Positions 51,781 to 61,422 of a stretch of 64,000 bases of DNA are shown here, piece by piece. Position 1 is the stretch's first letter, and every line of letters starts with the position of its first letter. The notes below the pieces were generated by a model. That model worked only from the letters and a program-made list of their open reading frames with translations, did not search any database and was not told the origin of the DNA. The stretch comes from Nymphaea colorata (Eukaryota > Streptophyta > Magnoliopsida > Nymphaeales > Nymphaeaceae): the NCBI RefSeq assembly GCF_008831285.2, contig NC_045141.1, positions 14,062,106 to 14,126,105 on the forward strand. Reading direction: 5' to 3'. Position numbers and translations under genes: made by a program.

Positions 51781-51784
51781 TAAG
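51775..51784 (+). promoter_or_regulatory. TATA box of PMEI copy A
   Basis: TATATATAAG, 143 bases before the ATG and followed by a (CT)n leader. The same motif precedes copy C at 55081-55090. Confidence 0.65.
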
Positions 51785-51926
51785 CGAATGCCGATAAACG
51801 GAAATCCCATCTTCCCACCAATTCTCTCTCTCTCTCTTCTTCATCATCTTGTTGATTTGTTCCCTGCAATGAAGCCGCTCTCCTCAATTCTTTCTTACCA
51901 CGAAAGACAAGGTAAGAGAAAAAGCC

Positions 51927-52916
51927 ATGGATTCAGCACGTATAAAAGTTGATTCCAAGAACCCTCGGCCTTCTCCTGCGTCTCTTTTTCACTCTTCACA
52001 CCCCATCGATGGAGGCAGCGATTCTAAAAGATCTGCAAGATCCCCAGATGAAAACGTGGATCGTTCTCCTGTTAAAGCCACAAATTCCACCCTCCTGATT
52101 GTCATCGTCTGCTCTGTGGTACTGCTTGCCTTCCTTCACATCTTTCTCTACGGCAACGACTTCTCCGCTATGGACCCCTCAGAGCACTACCACCAACCAC
52201 TTCCCGTGGCAATGGCGGCGTGGGAGTCCATCTCGGCAGGCGGCGTGCTCAACAAGTCGTGCAGCGTCACCCTCCATCCGGAATTCTTTCTCTCCTCCCT
52301 CTCCCACCTCCATGGAGTCCGAGTCGCCAACACCAAGAAGGAGATCATCGTGGCCTCTGTCAAGGAGGCGGCGCGGCTGGCTAAGAAGGCGTTGGTGAAG
52401 TTCGACGGCATCATGGTCCGGGAACGGAAGCGGACGAGCAACCGGCATGGAGCCCTCAGTATCTGCGTCCAGATGATGGAGATAACCATCTTGAACCTCC
52501 ACACCGTCCTCAGCCACCTCGTCACCAGCTCCTCCGGTCACCGCTCGCCGCAGCCATCTGCGAACGGCTTCTCCCGCTTTCCTTAGCATGAAAACGAGGA
52601 CAAGGAGTATATGAGTGCGGCCATGGCGGACCACGATACGTGCATGGACAGCTTGAAAGAGTTCAAGACAACGAAGATGCATCTCAACAACATCAAGATT
52701 CAAGAACGTCAAGAAGCACATGGATCCGAACTTTGGTAGCAACAGAGGAGGAGATGCGCTTGGCTGGTCATGGTGGTGGCCATGGTGAAACTGATGCATT
52801 ATCTCCTGCCACCACCCACGCGGATGCTTGAGTTGGTGATGCGGCAAAAAAAGATCCCAACAATATCGCGATGTCATCTCCGTGGTGGACAAGCACAACC
52901 GTTCACAGCAACTCCC
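51927..52916 (+). pseudogene. PMEI copy A: membrane-anchored pectinesterase-inhibitor-like gene, broken
   Basis: The frame from ATG 51927 is open for 219 codons: Pro/Ser-rich cytosolic tail, membrane segment near residues 55-76 (TLLIVIVCSVVLLAFLHIF), and the start of a PMEI domain. It ends at TAG (52584-52586), where copy E has the Trp of SWHEN. The reading resumes in the same frame past the stop (HENEDKEYMSAAMADHDTC), so a single nonsense change is the first lesion. Further small indels follow after about 52690. The second conserved Cys of the PMEI fold is Phe (HPEFF against YPEFC in copy E). Homology to the other copies ends at about 52916, where inverted copy B begins, so the natural 3' end is lost. 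A truncated inhibitor could still be made, but lacks two of the four helix-bundle Cys. Confidence 0.75.
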
Positions 52917-53291
52917 CTAGATGGTGACGCTGAAGGAGTTGTTGAGTACGTCGCTTGCAGAAATGGACTTCCTGGTCGCCATCAACGCAGGAAGTGGTTG
53001 GTGGTTGCGCTGCGACGGGGACGCAGACGCAGTGGAGGAGGAGTCGCCATAGAAAAAGATGTGGAGCAAGGCGAACAGTACAACAGAGAGGGCGATGAAG
53101 ACAAGCAGGGTGGAGTTCATGACCTTAGGGCAAGAAGGATCCACGTTGTCGTCTGGGGATCTTGCAAGTCTTCTGGAATCGCTGGCACCATCAATGAAGT
53201 GGGAAGAAGAAGAATGTGGAAGCGGGGAGGCAGGAGGAGGAGGCCGATGATTCTTGGTCGCAATTCTGATACTCGACGTCGTTGAACCCAT
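52917..53291 (-). pseudogene. PMEI copy B: inverted 5' fragment with tail and membrane anchor only
   Basis: On the minus strand, ATG at 53291-53289 opens 124 codons (MGSTTSSIRIATKNHR...) that end at a TAG formed at the junction with copy A. It covers the Pro/Ser-rich tail, the membrane anchor (STLLVFIALSVVLFALLHIF) and the first residues of the PMEI domain (NNSFSVT, with the first conserved Cys changed to Phe). It is nearly identical to copy E, including a 64-base perfect match (53065-53128 against 58828-58891). It has kept its leader and TATA box, so it could be transcribed leftward into copy A. Confidence 0.75.
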
Positions 53292-53494
53292 GGCTTCCTT
53301 ATACTGGTCCTTGCCTTCTTGGCTTTCTTGGTAAGAAAGATCGAACTGACAAGAGCAGTTTGATTGCAGAGAACAAATAAAGCAGATGAAGAAGAAATAG
53401 AGAGGGATGCACATACATACGCGCAACTTCAACCAGTGAACTTCCCTTGAGTATCATCAGCTCATGAATCATGAAGACCAAGAGATGCAAAGTA

Positions 53495-53502
53495 TTTTTA
53501 TA
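53495..53502 (-). promoter_or_regulatory. TATA box of PMEI copy B
   Basis: On the minus strand this reads TATAAAAA, in the same context (CTATAAAAATACTTTGCATC) as the TATA box of copy E. Confidence 0.6.
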
Positions 53503-53559
53503 GAGAAGAGACGTAGATGAATGTACCACTATGAAGATTTCAAGTTTGGGGCTGAAATA

Positions 53560-54030
53560 ATCCGTTCATATTAAGTACGTATTTCTTTTTTTTGCCTGTT
53601 TGATTTTTTTCAACAAAAGTATTTCCACAAGTTATTATTCCATGTCATTTTTTGGATGGTTGATTTTATTTGTATTTGTTGACTGTGGCTTTCTAGCCTT
53701 TTGACAATCTAATGCTACGTGTTGATCAATTGCAGAGCTTTCCATGAATCGTTCTGCTTTTGCAGATTTCAAAAATTTTCGATCACTTGAAGTGTGTGGA
53801 GGAGGTATAACTGATGATGGGGAAAAAAATATCAGAGAGCTTACTTAGAGAGCTGTGTACATAAGACAATCATGTAGCTATGTTTCTGTAAACAGTTCGT
53901 AAATAATGAACTTAAAATGACTGAAATAATCTTTATGTTCAGAATGTAGATATTGTTATTCTGCCAGAAAATGTGTGTCTATGCTTGCCCTGGTACACTT
54001 ATGTTTTCATTCATTAAACATCAGAAAATA
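53560..54030 (+). pseudogene. Deletion-bearing duplicate of the LRR gene 3' end
   Basis: Starts with intron sequence like 46060-46155, jumps to the end of intron 13 (as at about 49845), includes the acceptor and first part of exon 14 (ATTTCAAAAATTTTCGATCA and onward from 53767), then skips about 450 bases from within exon 14 to the 3' UTR (matching 50470 onward), ending near an ATTAAA signal. Exon 15 is missing. It cannot code for a useful LRR protein. Confidence 0.85.
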
Positions 54031-54044
54031 CTTGGGGGAATCTG

Positions 54045-54310
54045 TATCTATGCTGTCTGTTACGTCCAGCATCCTCGCCTTCTCATGCTGGAGATGATGC
54101 CTTTTTATTCGCGATTTCATGACTGACTGCGTGGTTCTACATGATTTTCACTTTGCATTGTAATAGTTGATCTTGCTTCAAGTTACATGTTTTTACCATT
54201 CATGCTTGTCTGACAAGTAGGGATGTTTGGCTTGGGGAGTGGATCGGAATTCTTGAAATGGGTCAAATTGGGGCAAAAGTAGATAGCATTAAGAGATGAG
54301 GTTAGAACTG
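54045..54310 (+). repeat. Duplicate of the 51116-51365 spacer
   Basis: Closely follows 51116-51365 (TCCAGCATCCTCGCCTTCT, then ATGCTGGAGATGATGCCTTT and onward). It is continuous with the duplicated LRR tail apart from a deletion of about 450 bases, so both came from one duplication event. Confidence 0.85.
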
Positions 54311-54454
54311 GTTCTGATGTAAAAAAAAAAAAATGTCTAAGTTTTAAAACGAAATCCAACTTACTGTTCTTGAAGGCGAGAAGACCCAGTAGTGTATAAG
54401 ACCAGGATCAGATGGCCCTTGTTTTCCATTTTGTTCTCAAGGGATTTTTTTTTT

Positions 54455-54605
54455 TTTAAATTTTGAGTAAAATTTATCACTTTCCTTTTGCTGTTTTCAA
54501 TCATATATGTTTTTGGCAGGTGATTTTTGTTTTTTTGAATTTACTATCACTTTTATGTGCTTTATGAGGGAGCTAACTTTTGGTTTCCTATGGCTTTTTT
54601 GGAAA
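54455..54605. repeat. Repeat shared with 58250-58380
   Basis: 'ttactatcacttttatgtgctttatgaggg' and its flanks match 58310-58345 and neighbours. The block lies upstream of both copy C and copy E, so it is probably part of the duplicated unit. Confidence 0.6.
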
Positions 54606-54651
54606 GCTCAAAGCTGCTTCAGGATTTGACTCAACTTATAATTACACCTTT

Positions 54652-54896
54652 TAACTTGGGAGCTGAGTCGGTCTGATTAACTTTAACTTTAAAAATATAT
54701 ATATATTTGTTAATATAAAATAATATAAAAATATAATTTAATCATAATAATATATATATAATCATATATAAACTAATAAAACTTATATTAAATATATCTT
54801 ATCGAGCTTAAACGAGCCCATATGATCCGGCCCAATGCTCAATTTTTGGACCCGAACCTGAGTCAAGCCGAGTACCTCTTCCAATGCCCAAGCTTA
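54652..54896. mobile_element. Decayed relative of the 61423 MITE
   Basis: The right end inverted reads TAAGCTTGGGCATTGG, like the ends of the element at 61423. The interior has the same 'tttaatataaaataatat' AT-rich core and 'gacccgaacc' motifs. The left end and target duplication are unclear. Confidence 0.4.
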
Positions 54897-55080
54897 GTCA
54901 GTCATGAGAAAGGTTCTATCATTTAACCCAGTATAACCTGCTCATAGGTAGTAAGGTAGTAATGTGAAAAGAAAATTATTTTTAGATGTTATCTATTAAA
55001 ATGCTTTGGCGATGAGATCATAGCATTGTTTTCTGCTGCTCAATAACCGCTTTTTGTTTGAGTTTATGTCAGTTTTCTGT

Positions 55081-55090
55081 TATATATAAG
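55081..55090 (+). promoter_or_regulatory. TATA box of PMEI copy C
   Basis: TATATATAAG followed by GCGAATGCCGA, as in copy A. A (CT)n leader tract follows at 55133-55156. Confidence 0.6.
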
Positions 55091-55252
55091 CGAATGCCGA
55101 TGAACGGGAATCCCATCTACTACTAGCTGTCCCTCTCTCTCTCTCTCTCTCTCTCTCCCCCCTTCTTCATCATCTTGTTGATTTGTTTCCTGCAATCAAG
55201 CTGCTCTCCTCAATTCTTTCTTACCAAGAAAAGCAAGGTAAGAGAAAAAGCC

Positions 55253-56150
55253 ATGGATTCAGCACGTATAAAGGTTGATTCCAAGAATCCTCGGCCTCCG
55301 CCTGCGTCTCTTCTTCATTCTTCTGCAGCGTAATCAATAAGTCGTGCAGCGTCATCCTCCATCCGGAATTCTGCCTCTCCGCCCTCTCCCACCTCCCTCC
55401 CTGGAGTTCGAGTCGCCACCACCAAGAAGGAGGTCATCGGGACCTCGTGGCCTCTGTCATGGAGGCGGCGCGGCTGGTCAAGAAGGCGTTGGTGAAGTTG
55501 GATGGCATCGTCGTCGGGGAACGGAAGTAGACGAGCAACCGGCGGTATGAAGGCCTCAATATCTGCGTCCAGATGATGGACGTAACCATCTTGAACATCC
55601 ACACCGTCCTCAGCCACCTCATCACCAGCTCCTCCGGTCACCGGTCACCCCAGCCATCGGCGAACGGCTCGTCCTACTTTTCTTGGCACGAAAATGATGC
55701 CAAGAAGTATCTGAGTGCGGCTATGGCGGACCACGATACGGTACGTGCATGAACAGCTTGAAGGAGTTCAAGGCGACAAAGATGAACCTCAACAACGTCA
55801 AGAAGCACATGGATCCCGTCTGCAAGATGGTAAGCAATGGCTCTGCATGGTGAAAGATTTGGTGGCCACAACCCACGCGGCTGCTAGAGTTGGTGATGCA
55901 GCGAAAAAGATCCCAACAATATGGCGATGTCTTCTCCGTGGTGGACAAGCACAACCGTTCCCAACAACTCCCCTTATCTCTTTTCATCAAGGATCAGCAA
56001 AACCAATTCCATGGTTTCACTTGTTTGATCCGTTACTATCTTTTTAATTCGGTGTTTCTTGTTTCTCTGTCTTCTTGATTAGCAGCTATTAGCAGCTGAA
56101 GTTTCCGTCTCTCAGTTCCTGATAAAATCATACCTGCAACCCTGTATGGT
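55253..56150 (+). pseudogene. PMEI copy C: pseudogene lacking the membrane anchor
   Basis: ATG at 55253 starts as in copy A (MDSARIKVDSKNPRP) but reaches TAA after 26 codons, at the edge of an internal deletion of about 240 bases that removed the tail, membrane segment and linker. The PMEI part follows with frameshifts near 55390-55440, a stop in place of Arg (GAACGGAAGTAG), and a 4-base insertion in the GATACG-TGC segment at 55738. The Cys of HPEFC is kept. Homology with copy E continues into the 3' flank to about 56280. Not functional. Confidence 0.75.
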
Positions 56151-56379
56151 CCAAAGTACTGAATGATCAATAATTCTTTGTCGCTGATAAAAGATTTAGT
56201 TCTTGCACTGATCGATGCGTCTTTCGGGAGATAACTGCCACTGCTTCAAAGATATGCGTCTTCTTGTTTCCAAATAAATTAGAACTGCAGATGATAATAT
56301 TCATCCAGTATTTTCTTTTTCTTTGAGTACTCTCCTTACTGATGCGATTCTTACACCCTGGCATCCATTTCATATTTCA

Positions 56380-57150
56380 AGCAGATGACAGTTTTATCAA
56401 CGGCCTAGATAGAAGTGGAATATTAATTTACAAGCAATTGTGAAATATATAATTCAAACATTTGAATGTTTTTTACTGACTTAATATTCTGGCTGGATTG
56501 AGTGATTGTTTTTTACTGATTTAATATCGTGGTTGGATTGATGATATTGGGTCAGAGAGAAAGAGAGAGAGAGAATGTTTCCTTGGATTTCTTCGCAGAG
56601 AACTGAGTCAATTCCGTTCTTTACTAAAATACACAACGACTAAAGTTAGTAAAATGAGCGACTTGAATATCAATTTGGAACCATTCTCTTTAGCACATCA
56701 CAACCAGAAAAGTAAAAACTTCAATTATTGTGATTAACTAAATAAATATCATTTATCTATCAATAAAAAAACAAGTATGTTCTTGCATCTCAAATTATGC
56801 ATTTTACGCAAAAAGAAAAATTCATCATATGAAGGGCTCCTTTAAGCAAGGAAAGGGCACCTTTCCCTAATCATGCGCTTTACTAAGAACCTCTCTTTAT
56901 CTCTCTCATAATCTTTTTATCCAATATCATCAATCCGACAACAGTCAAACACAATGAGATGTTGGAATTATACATTTTATATAATTAGTAATTGTCAGTT
57001 AATATTTATGATTCCACTTTTTGTCTAGGCCGTAGTTAGGCAAAATATGAAATTTTCATTTACATAAGATATGAAATGGTTTGCATTGCCATACAATTGG
57101 ATGAGCCCGGAGAGTGCTAAGAAAATTTGAAGAAAGAGACAGAATATTAT
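56380..57150. other. AT-rich spacer between PMEI copies C and D
   Basis: No gene seen. It separates the 3' ends of two convergent PMEI copies and would be the loop of a C-D hairpin transcript. Confidence 0.5.
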
Positions 57151-57164
57151 GACTGTTGTCATTT

Positions 57165-58100
57165 CTTTAAAAACAAGAAGACCCATATCTTGAAAGCAGT
57201 GGCAGTAAGAGACGCATCGCTCGTTGCAAGTAGAACTTTTATTACCAGACCAGCAAATGCTCTGTGACAAGGAATTACAGTCTCAGTAGTTTGGACCATA
57301 CAACGCTGCAGACATCATCTCTTCAGTAACTACAGGGAAACTTCAGCTGCTAAATCAAGAAGATAAAGAAACAAGAAACACCTAAAAAGATACTAGAGAA
57401 TCATACAGGAGAAGCCATGAGATGGGATTGGCTCTGCTAGTTCATGAGGAAAAGTGACAAGGGAAGTTGCTGGGAATGATTGTGCCTGTGCGCCACAGAT
57501 GACATCGTAACAATATCGGGATCTTTTTCTGTGCATCACCAACTCAAGCAGGGGCGGTGGCCGGAGATAATGCATCAGTTTCACCACCGCCACCACCATG
57601 ACCGGCCAAGTGCATCTCCCCCACTTCTAACCAAATCTTTCACTATGCAGACTGAGTTGATTACCATCTTGTAGATCGGATCCTTGTGTTGCTTATCATC
57701 TTGTAGGTGGGATCCATGTGCTTTTTGACCTCGTTGAGTTGGTTCTTCGTCTCCTTCAACTCCTTCAAGTTGTTCATGCACGTATCGTTGTCTGTCATGG
57801 CCACACTTAGATATTCCTTGACCTCATTTTTATGCCATTAAAAGCAGAACAAGCAGTTCGCCAATGGCAGCGGCGGGTGGGGACCGGAGGAGGAGCTGCT
57901 GCCGAGGTGGCTGAGGACAATGCCAAGGCTGAGGAATCCATACCACCGGTTGCTCGTCCGCTTCCTTTCCCGGCCGGACGAGGATGCCATTGAACTTCAC
58001 CAATGCCTTCTTGGCCAGCCGCGCCTCCTCCATGACAGAGGCGACGAGGATCTCCTTCTTCGGGGGCGGCGCTTCCCACTCAAGGGAGGTGCGAAAGGGT
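57165..58100 (-). pseudogene. PMEI copy D: inverted pseudogene without N-terminus
   Basis: On the minus strand the homology begins in the middle of the PMEI domain (KKEILVASVMEEARLAKKAL), with no start, tail or membrane segment. It has a deletion across the helix that holds the third Cys, a stop just before the conserved Trp (TAATGGCAT), an internal partial duplication near 57680-57720 (ATGGATCC... repeated), and several frameshifts. The 3' flank matches that of copies C and E to about 57165. Non-functional. Confidence 0.7.
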
Positions 58101-58452
58101 GGAGGAACCAAGTGACTGGTGACTCGTGAGTGCATCTGAAGCCTTGAAATGGGCGACCAAGAGGTAAGCTTAGAATCATATCAGGTTTAATAAAATTTGA
58201 AAATTTTTAAACAGAAACCAAGTAAGTTTTTTTCAATCTTGGCATTTCGTTTTGCCTTTTGTTGATTTCCATTTTATAATTTTTTGCAGGGGACTTTTGC
58301 TTTTCTCAATCTATTATCACTTTTATGTATTTTATAGGGGAACCATTATATGGTTTGTTTTGGTCTTTTTGGGCACTTAAATAGTACTTACAAAATTTAT
58401 TTCAGCCCCCAACTTGAAATCTTCCGTGGTACATCCATCTACGCCTCTTCTC

Positions 58453-58460
58453 TATAAAAA
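58453..58460 (+). promoter_or_regulatory. TATA box of PMEI copy E
   Basis: TATAAAAA, about 212 bases before the ATG. The downstream leader is conserved with copy B. Confidence 0.65.
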
Positions 58461-58664
58461 TACTTTGCATCTCTTGGTCTTCATGATTCATGAGCCCTGC
58501 TGATGAGACTTAAGGGAAGTTCACTGGTTGAAGTTGTGCGTATATATGTGCATCTCTCTCTGTTTCTTCTTCATCTGCTTTATTTGTTCTCTGCAATCAA
58601 ACTGCTCCTCTCCATTCGATCTTTCTTACCAAGAAAGCCAAGAAGGCAAGGACCAGTCGTGACC

Positions 58665-59771
58665 ATGAGTTCAGCGACGTCGAGTATCAGAATTGCGACC
58701 AAGAATCCTCTGCCTCCTCCTCCTGCCTCCCCACTTCCTCATTCTTCTTCTTCCCACCTCATTGATGGTGGCAGCGATTCCAGAAAACTTGCAAGATCCC
58801 CAGACGAAAACGTGGATCCTTCTTGCACTAAGGTCATGAACTCCACCCTGCTTGTCTTCATCGCCCTCTCTGTTGTACTGTTCGCCTTGCTTCACATCTT
58901 TTTCTACGGCGACTCCTCCTCCACAGCGTCCCCCTCGCAGCGCTACCACCAACCACTTCCTGCGGCGACGGCGACCAGGAAGTCCATTTCTGCAGGCGAC
59001 GTACTCAACAACTCCTGCAGCGTCACCCTCTATCCGGAGTTCTGCATCTCCTCCCTCTCCCACCACCCTGGAGTCCGAGGCGCCGTCACCGAGAAGGAGA
59101 TCCTCGTGGCCTCTGTGATGGAGGCGGCGCGCCTGGCCAAGAAGGCGTTCATAAAGTTCGACGGCATCCTCGTCCGGGAAGGAAAGTGGAGGAGCAAGCG
59201 GCGGCGGGGAGCCATCAACGATTGCGTTCAGATGATGGACATGATCATCTCCAACCTCGGCGCTGTCCTTAGCCACCTCGGCTCGTCCCCCTCCGGCCAC
59301 ACGCCGCCGCCGTCGGCGAAGGGCTCGTCCCTCTTTTCCTGGCATGAAAATGAGGTGAAGGAATATTTGAGTGCAGCCATGGCTGACCACGATACGTGCA
59401 TGATCAGCTTGGAGGAGTCGAAGGCGAGGACGAAGCACCTCAACGATGTCAAGAAACACATGGACCCGATCAACAAGATGGTAAGCAACTCGCTTTGCAT
59501 TGTGAACGATTTGGTAGCTAAGGAGAAGGTGCGCTTGGCTTGTCATGGTGGTGCTGGTGCTGGTGGTGAAACTGATATTGCATTATTTCCGGCCACCACC
59601 AACATTCCTCGCCGGCGACTGCTTTGGCTGGCGGTGCGGCGGAAACAGTTCCAACAATGCAATGCCTTGTCTCTTTTGGTGGTGGACAAGCACAATCGTT
59701 CCCAGCAATATCCTTTGTCTCATTTCATCATGGATCAACAGCAGAACCAATCCGATGGCTTGTCTTGTTGA
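58665..59771 (+). CDS. PMEI copy E: membrane-anchored pectinesterase-inhibitor (PME pro-region-like) protein
   Basis: Single-exon frame of 368 aa. Residues 1-58 form a Pro/Ser-rich cytosolic tail; 59-80 (NSTLLVFIALSVVLFALLHI) are a membrane anchor or signal anchor; about 112-286 are a PMEI four-helix domain with all four expected Cys (C118 and C127 in CSVTLYPEFC, C187 in INDCVQMMD, C245 in DHDTCM) and the SWHENEVKEYLSAAM segment. Family members bind and block pectin methylesterase, or keep it inactive as its pro-region, in the secretory path and wall. This layout is that of a type-II PME pro-region, and RRRLL at 316-320 resembles the RRLL processing motif, but no catalytic domain follows. The start at 58665 is chosen because copies A and B start there; the in-frame ATG at 58503 lies in leader sequence that is not open in B. 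The C-terminal 50 residues (Gln/Asn-rich) are unrecognised. It is the only intact copy in the cluster. Confidence 0.75.
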   Translation: MSSATSSIRIATKNPLPPPPASPLPHSSSSHLIDGGSDSRKLARSPDENVDPSCTKVMNSTLLVFIALSVVLFALLHIFFYGDSSSTASPSQRYHQPLPAATATRKSISAGDVLNNSCSVTLYPEFCISSLSHHPGVRGAVTEKEILVASVMEAARLAKKAFIKFDGILVREGKWRSKRRRGAINDCVQMMDMIISNLGAVLSHLGSSPSGHTPPPSAKGSSLFSWHENEVKEYLSAAMADHDTCMISLEESKARTKHLNDVKKHMDPINKMVSNSLCIVNDLVAKEKVRLACHGGAGAGGETDIALFPATTNIPRRRLLWLAVRRKQFQQCNALSLLVVDKHNRSQQYPLSHFIMDQQQNQSDGLSC

Positions 59772-59979
59772 TCTTCTAGTGTGTCTTTTTTGTTGTTTTG
59801 GGTGATTCTTGATTCTCTTATCTTCTTGATTTAGCAGCAGAAATTTTTCTCTCCCAGTTGATATGCTATCTGCGTTGCTGTATGGTCCAAAGGGCTGAAT
59901 GATCTGTAATTCTTTGTCACTGAGCATTTGCTGGTCTGGTAAAAGGTCTACTTCTTGCGCCGATCGATTTGTCATTCTT

Positions 59980-60240
59980 GATTCTAAGGAATTGGAAACT
60001 GCAGATAAGAATATTCATCTGGTCTTTTTTCCTCCTTTTCATATATTTTTCACTGGTAGTCGAGATCCTTTCTGATCCTGTTCTAAGCCCGTGACCCATT
60101 TCATATTCTATGTGAATGAGAATTAATTCAACTCAATTTGTGTCAATGCATGGATGAGACGTTTGTGAATTTACAAGGAATTATAAATTATATAGTTCCA
60201 CTATTTGTATGTTTTTGACTGATCTATTTTTCCTGGACTG
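59980..60240. other. Flank of PMEI copy E, no gene seen
   Basis: The 3' flank shared with copies C and D ends around 60030. The rest is AT-rich DNA. Confidence 0.4.
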
Positions 60241-60246
60241 ATGATA

Positions 60247-60249
<3 letters not shown>

Positions 60250-60333
<84 letters not shown>
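60250..60333. repeat. (AT)n-(AG)n compound microsatellite
   Basis: About 27 AT units followed by about 15 AG units. Confidence 0.9.
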
Positions 60334-60336
<3 letters not shown>

Positions 60337-60339
60337 CTT

Positions 60340-61120
60340 GTCTTCTTGGTAAAGTGCATGATTCGATGCCCTTTCTTTTGATCCGTAATTAACCAAATTA
60401 GGTTAGTTGGATGGTGATAGACGAAAGGATAGATGTGTTTAAGCATCACAAAAGAATAAGAATAACTTTTAAAGGAAAAAGTTTACAGGTTTTACATTGA
60501 AGAGAAGGACCTTAGTTCTTGCTATCAAATGAGATGAATATGTTGTCGTTGAAGGCACAATCACATGATTTTGAGAAAACATGAGCTCAAATATAACATG
60601 TTTAATTGCACGCTAGCTTCATGTATTCTTTCATGTGAGGGTTTGAGGCAAGCAATGTTAGTATGGTTGGTACAAGTTTTGCCATTTTTCTGAAATGAGG
60701 TTGGATTATCATATTTATTGTAGTTTTTCATGTGAGGAATAAATATATCAACTACGACACTGAGAATATTATTATAAGCTAAAGGATGAAAGACATGATT
60801 ATCACAATTATGTGAATATATAAATGATTCAAAAACAAATATATTTTTGGGATGTTAACGCATCGGGTTCGAGTTGGACATACCCTTCACCAATCCGATT
60901 TTTTGAATATTTACATATTCAGATTTGAATATGAACAAGGACAATTCATATCTGTCATAGATAAGGTATGATCAATAAGAACGAGAATGAAACCAGTAGG
61001 AAATTAAGTGTTCCGAAGTAAAGGAAAAAGGTCGATACATTGCAGCAAAGCATCCATATCCTCCAATTCGTTATATATGTTCAATATTTGCTCAAGTGTA
61101 AGCTAAGATTGAGTTCACAT
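60340..61120. other. Intergenic DNA, no gene seen
   Basis: AT-rich sequence without a convincing frame or repeat boundary. Confidence 0.4.
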
Positions 61121-61125
61121 GTTCA

Positions 61126-61271
61126 GGGTCTTTATGAAAACCAGGTTTTGCCAAAGCTGGGTTTTCAAAAACCAAGTTTTGATGTCATCCAAACATATTT
61201 GAAATGGCTTTTTGGGGCAAAACCAGGTTTTGTCTCACAAAACCTGATTTCAGGTTGTCTTCCAAACACCC
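61126..61271. mobile_element. Probable small MITE with GGGTNTTT ends
   Basis: The left end GGGTCTTTATGAAAACC and inverted right end GGGTGTTTGGAAGACAACC are similar. The inside has several AAAACCAGGTTTTG palindromes. The target duplication is not clear. Confidence 0.4.
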
Positions 61272-61422
61272 TCTTACTGAAAATATATAATTGAAATGAC
61301 ATTCTTGATCTCATGATCTCTCACCTTTTCCTTGTTTTGAGTGAATCATTAGAACCGATCACCTATTCAAGTTTTTGTAGATTACTTAGTGATAAAAATA
61401 GCTTCTGCAGTGTTCTTGGCAC

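Noticed and set aside
52179-52898. 239-codon minus-strand frame across PMEI copy A
   Set aside because: Same reason: antisense shadow of a GC-rich coding region with no domain.
58503-58664. 54-codon N-terminal extension of PMEI copy E from an upstream ATG
   Set aside because: Copy B has a stop just before the homologous start, and copies A, B and E all start at the 58665 position; the extension reads as leader sequence.
58671-59546. 291-codon open frame on the minus strand across PMEI copy E
   Set aside because: It is a GC-rich mirror of the real plus-strand gene, has Arg/Gly/Val-rich low-complexity composition, and the plus-strand frame carries the PMEI motifs.
60181-60449. Frames encoding long Tyr-Ile and Ser-Leu runs
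   Set aside because: Direct translation of the (AT)n(AG)n microsatellite. The same applies to the frames over 44,909-45,145 and 63,650-63,952.
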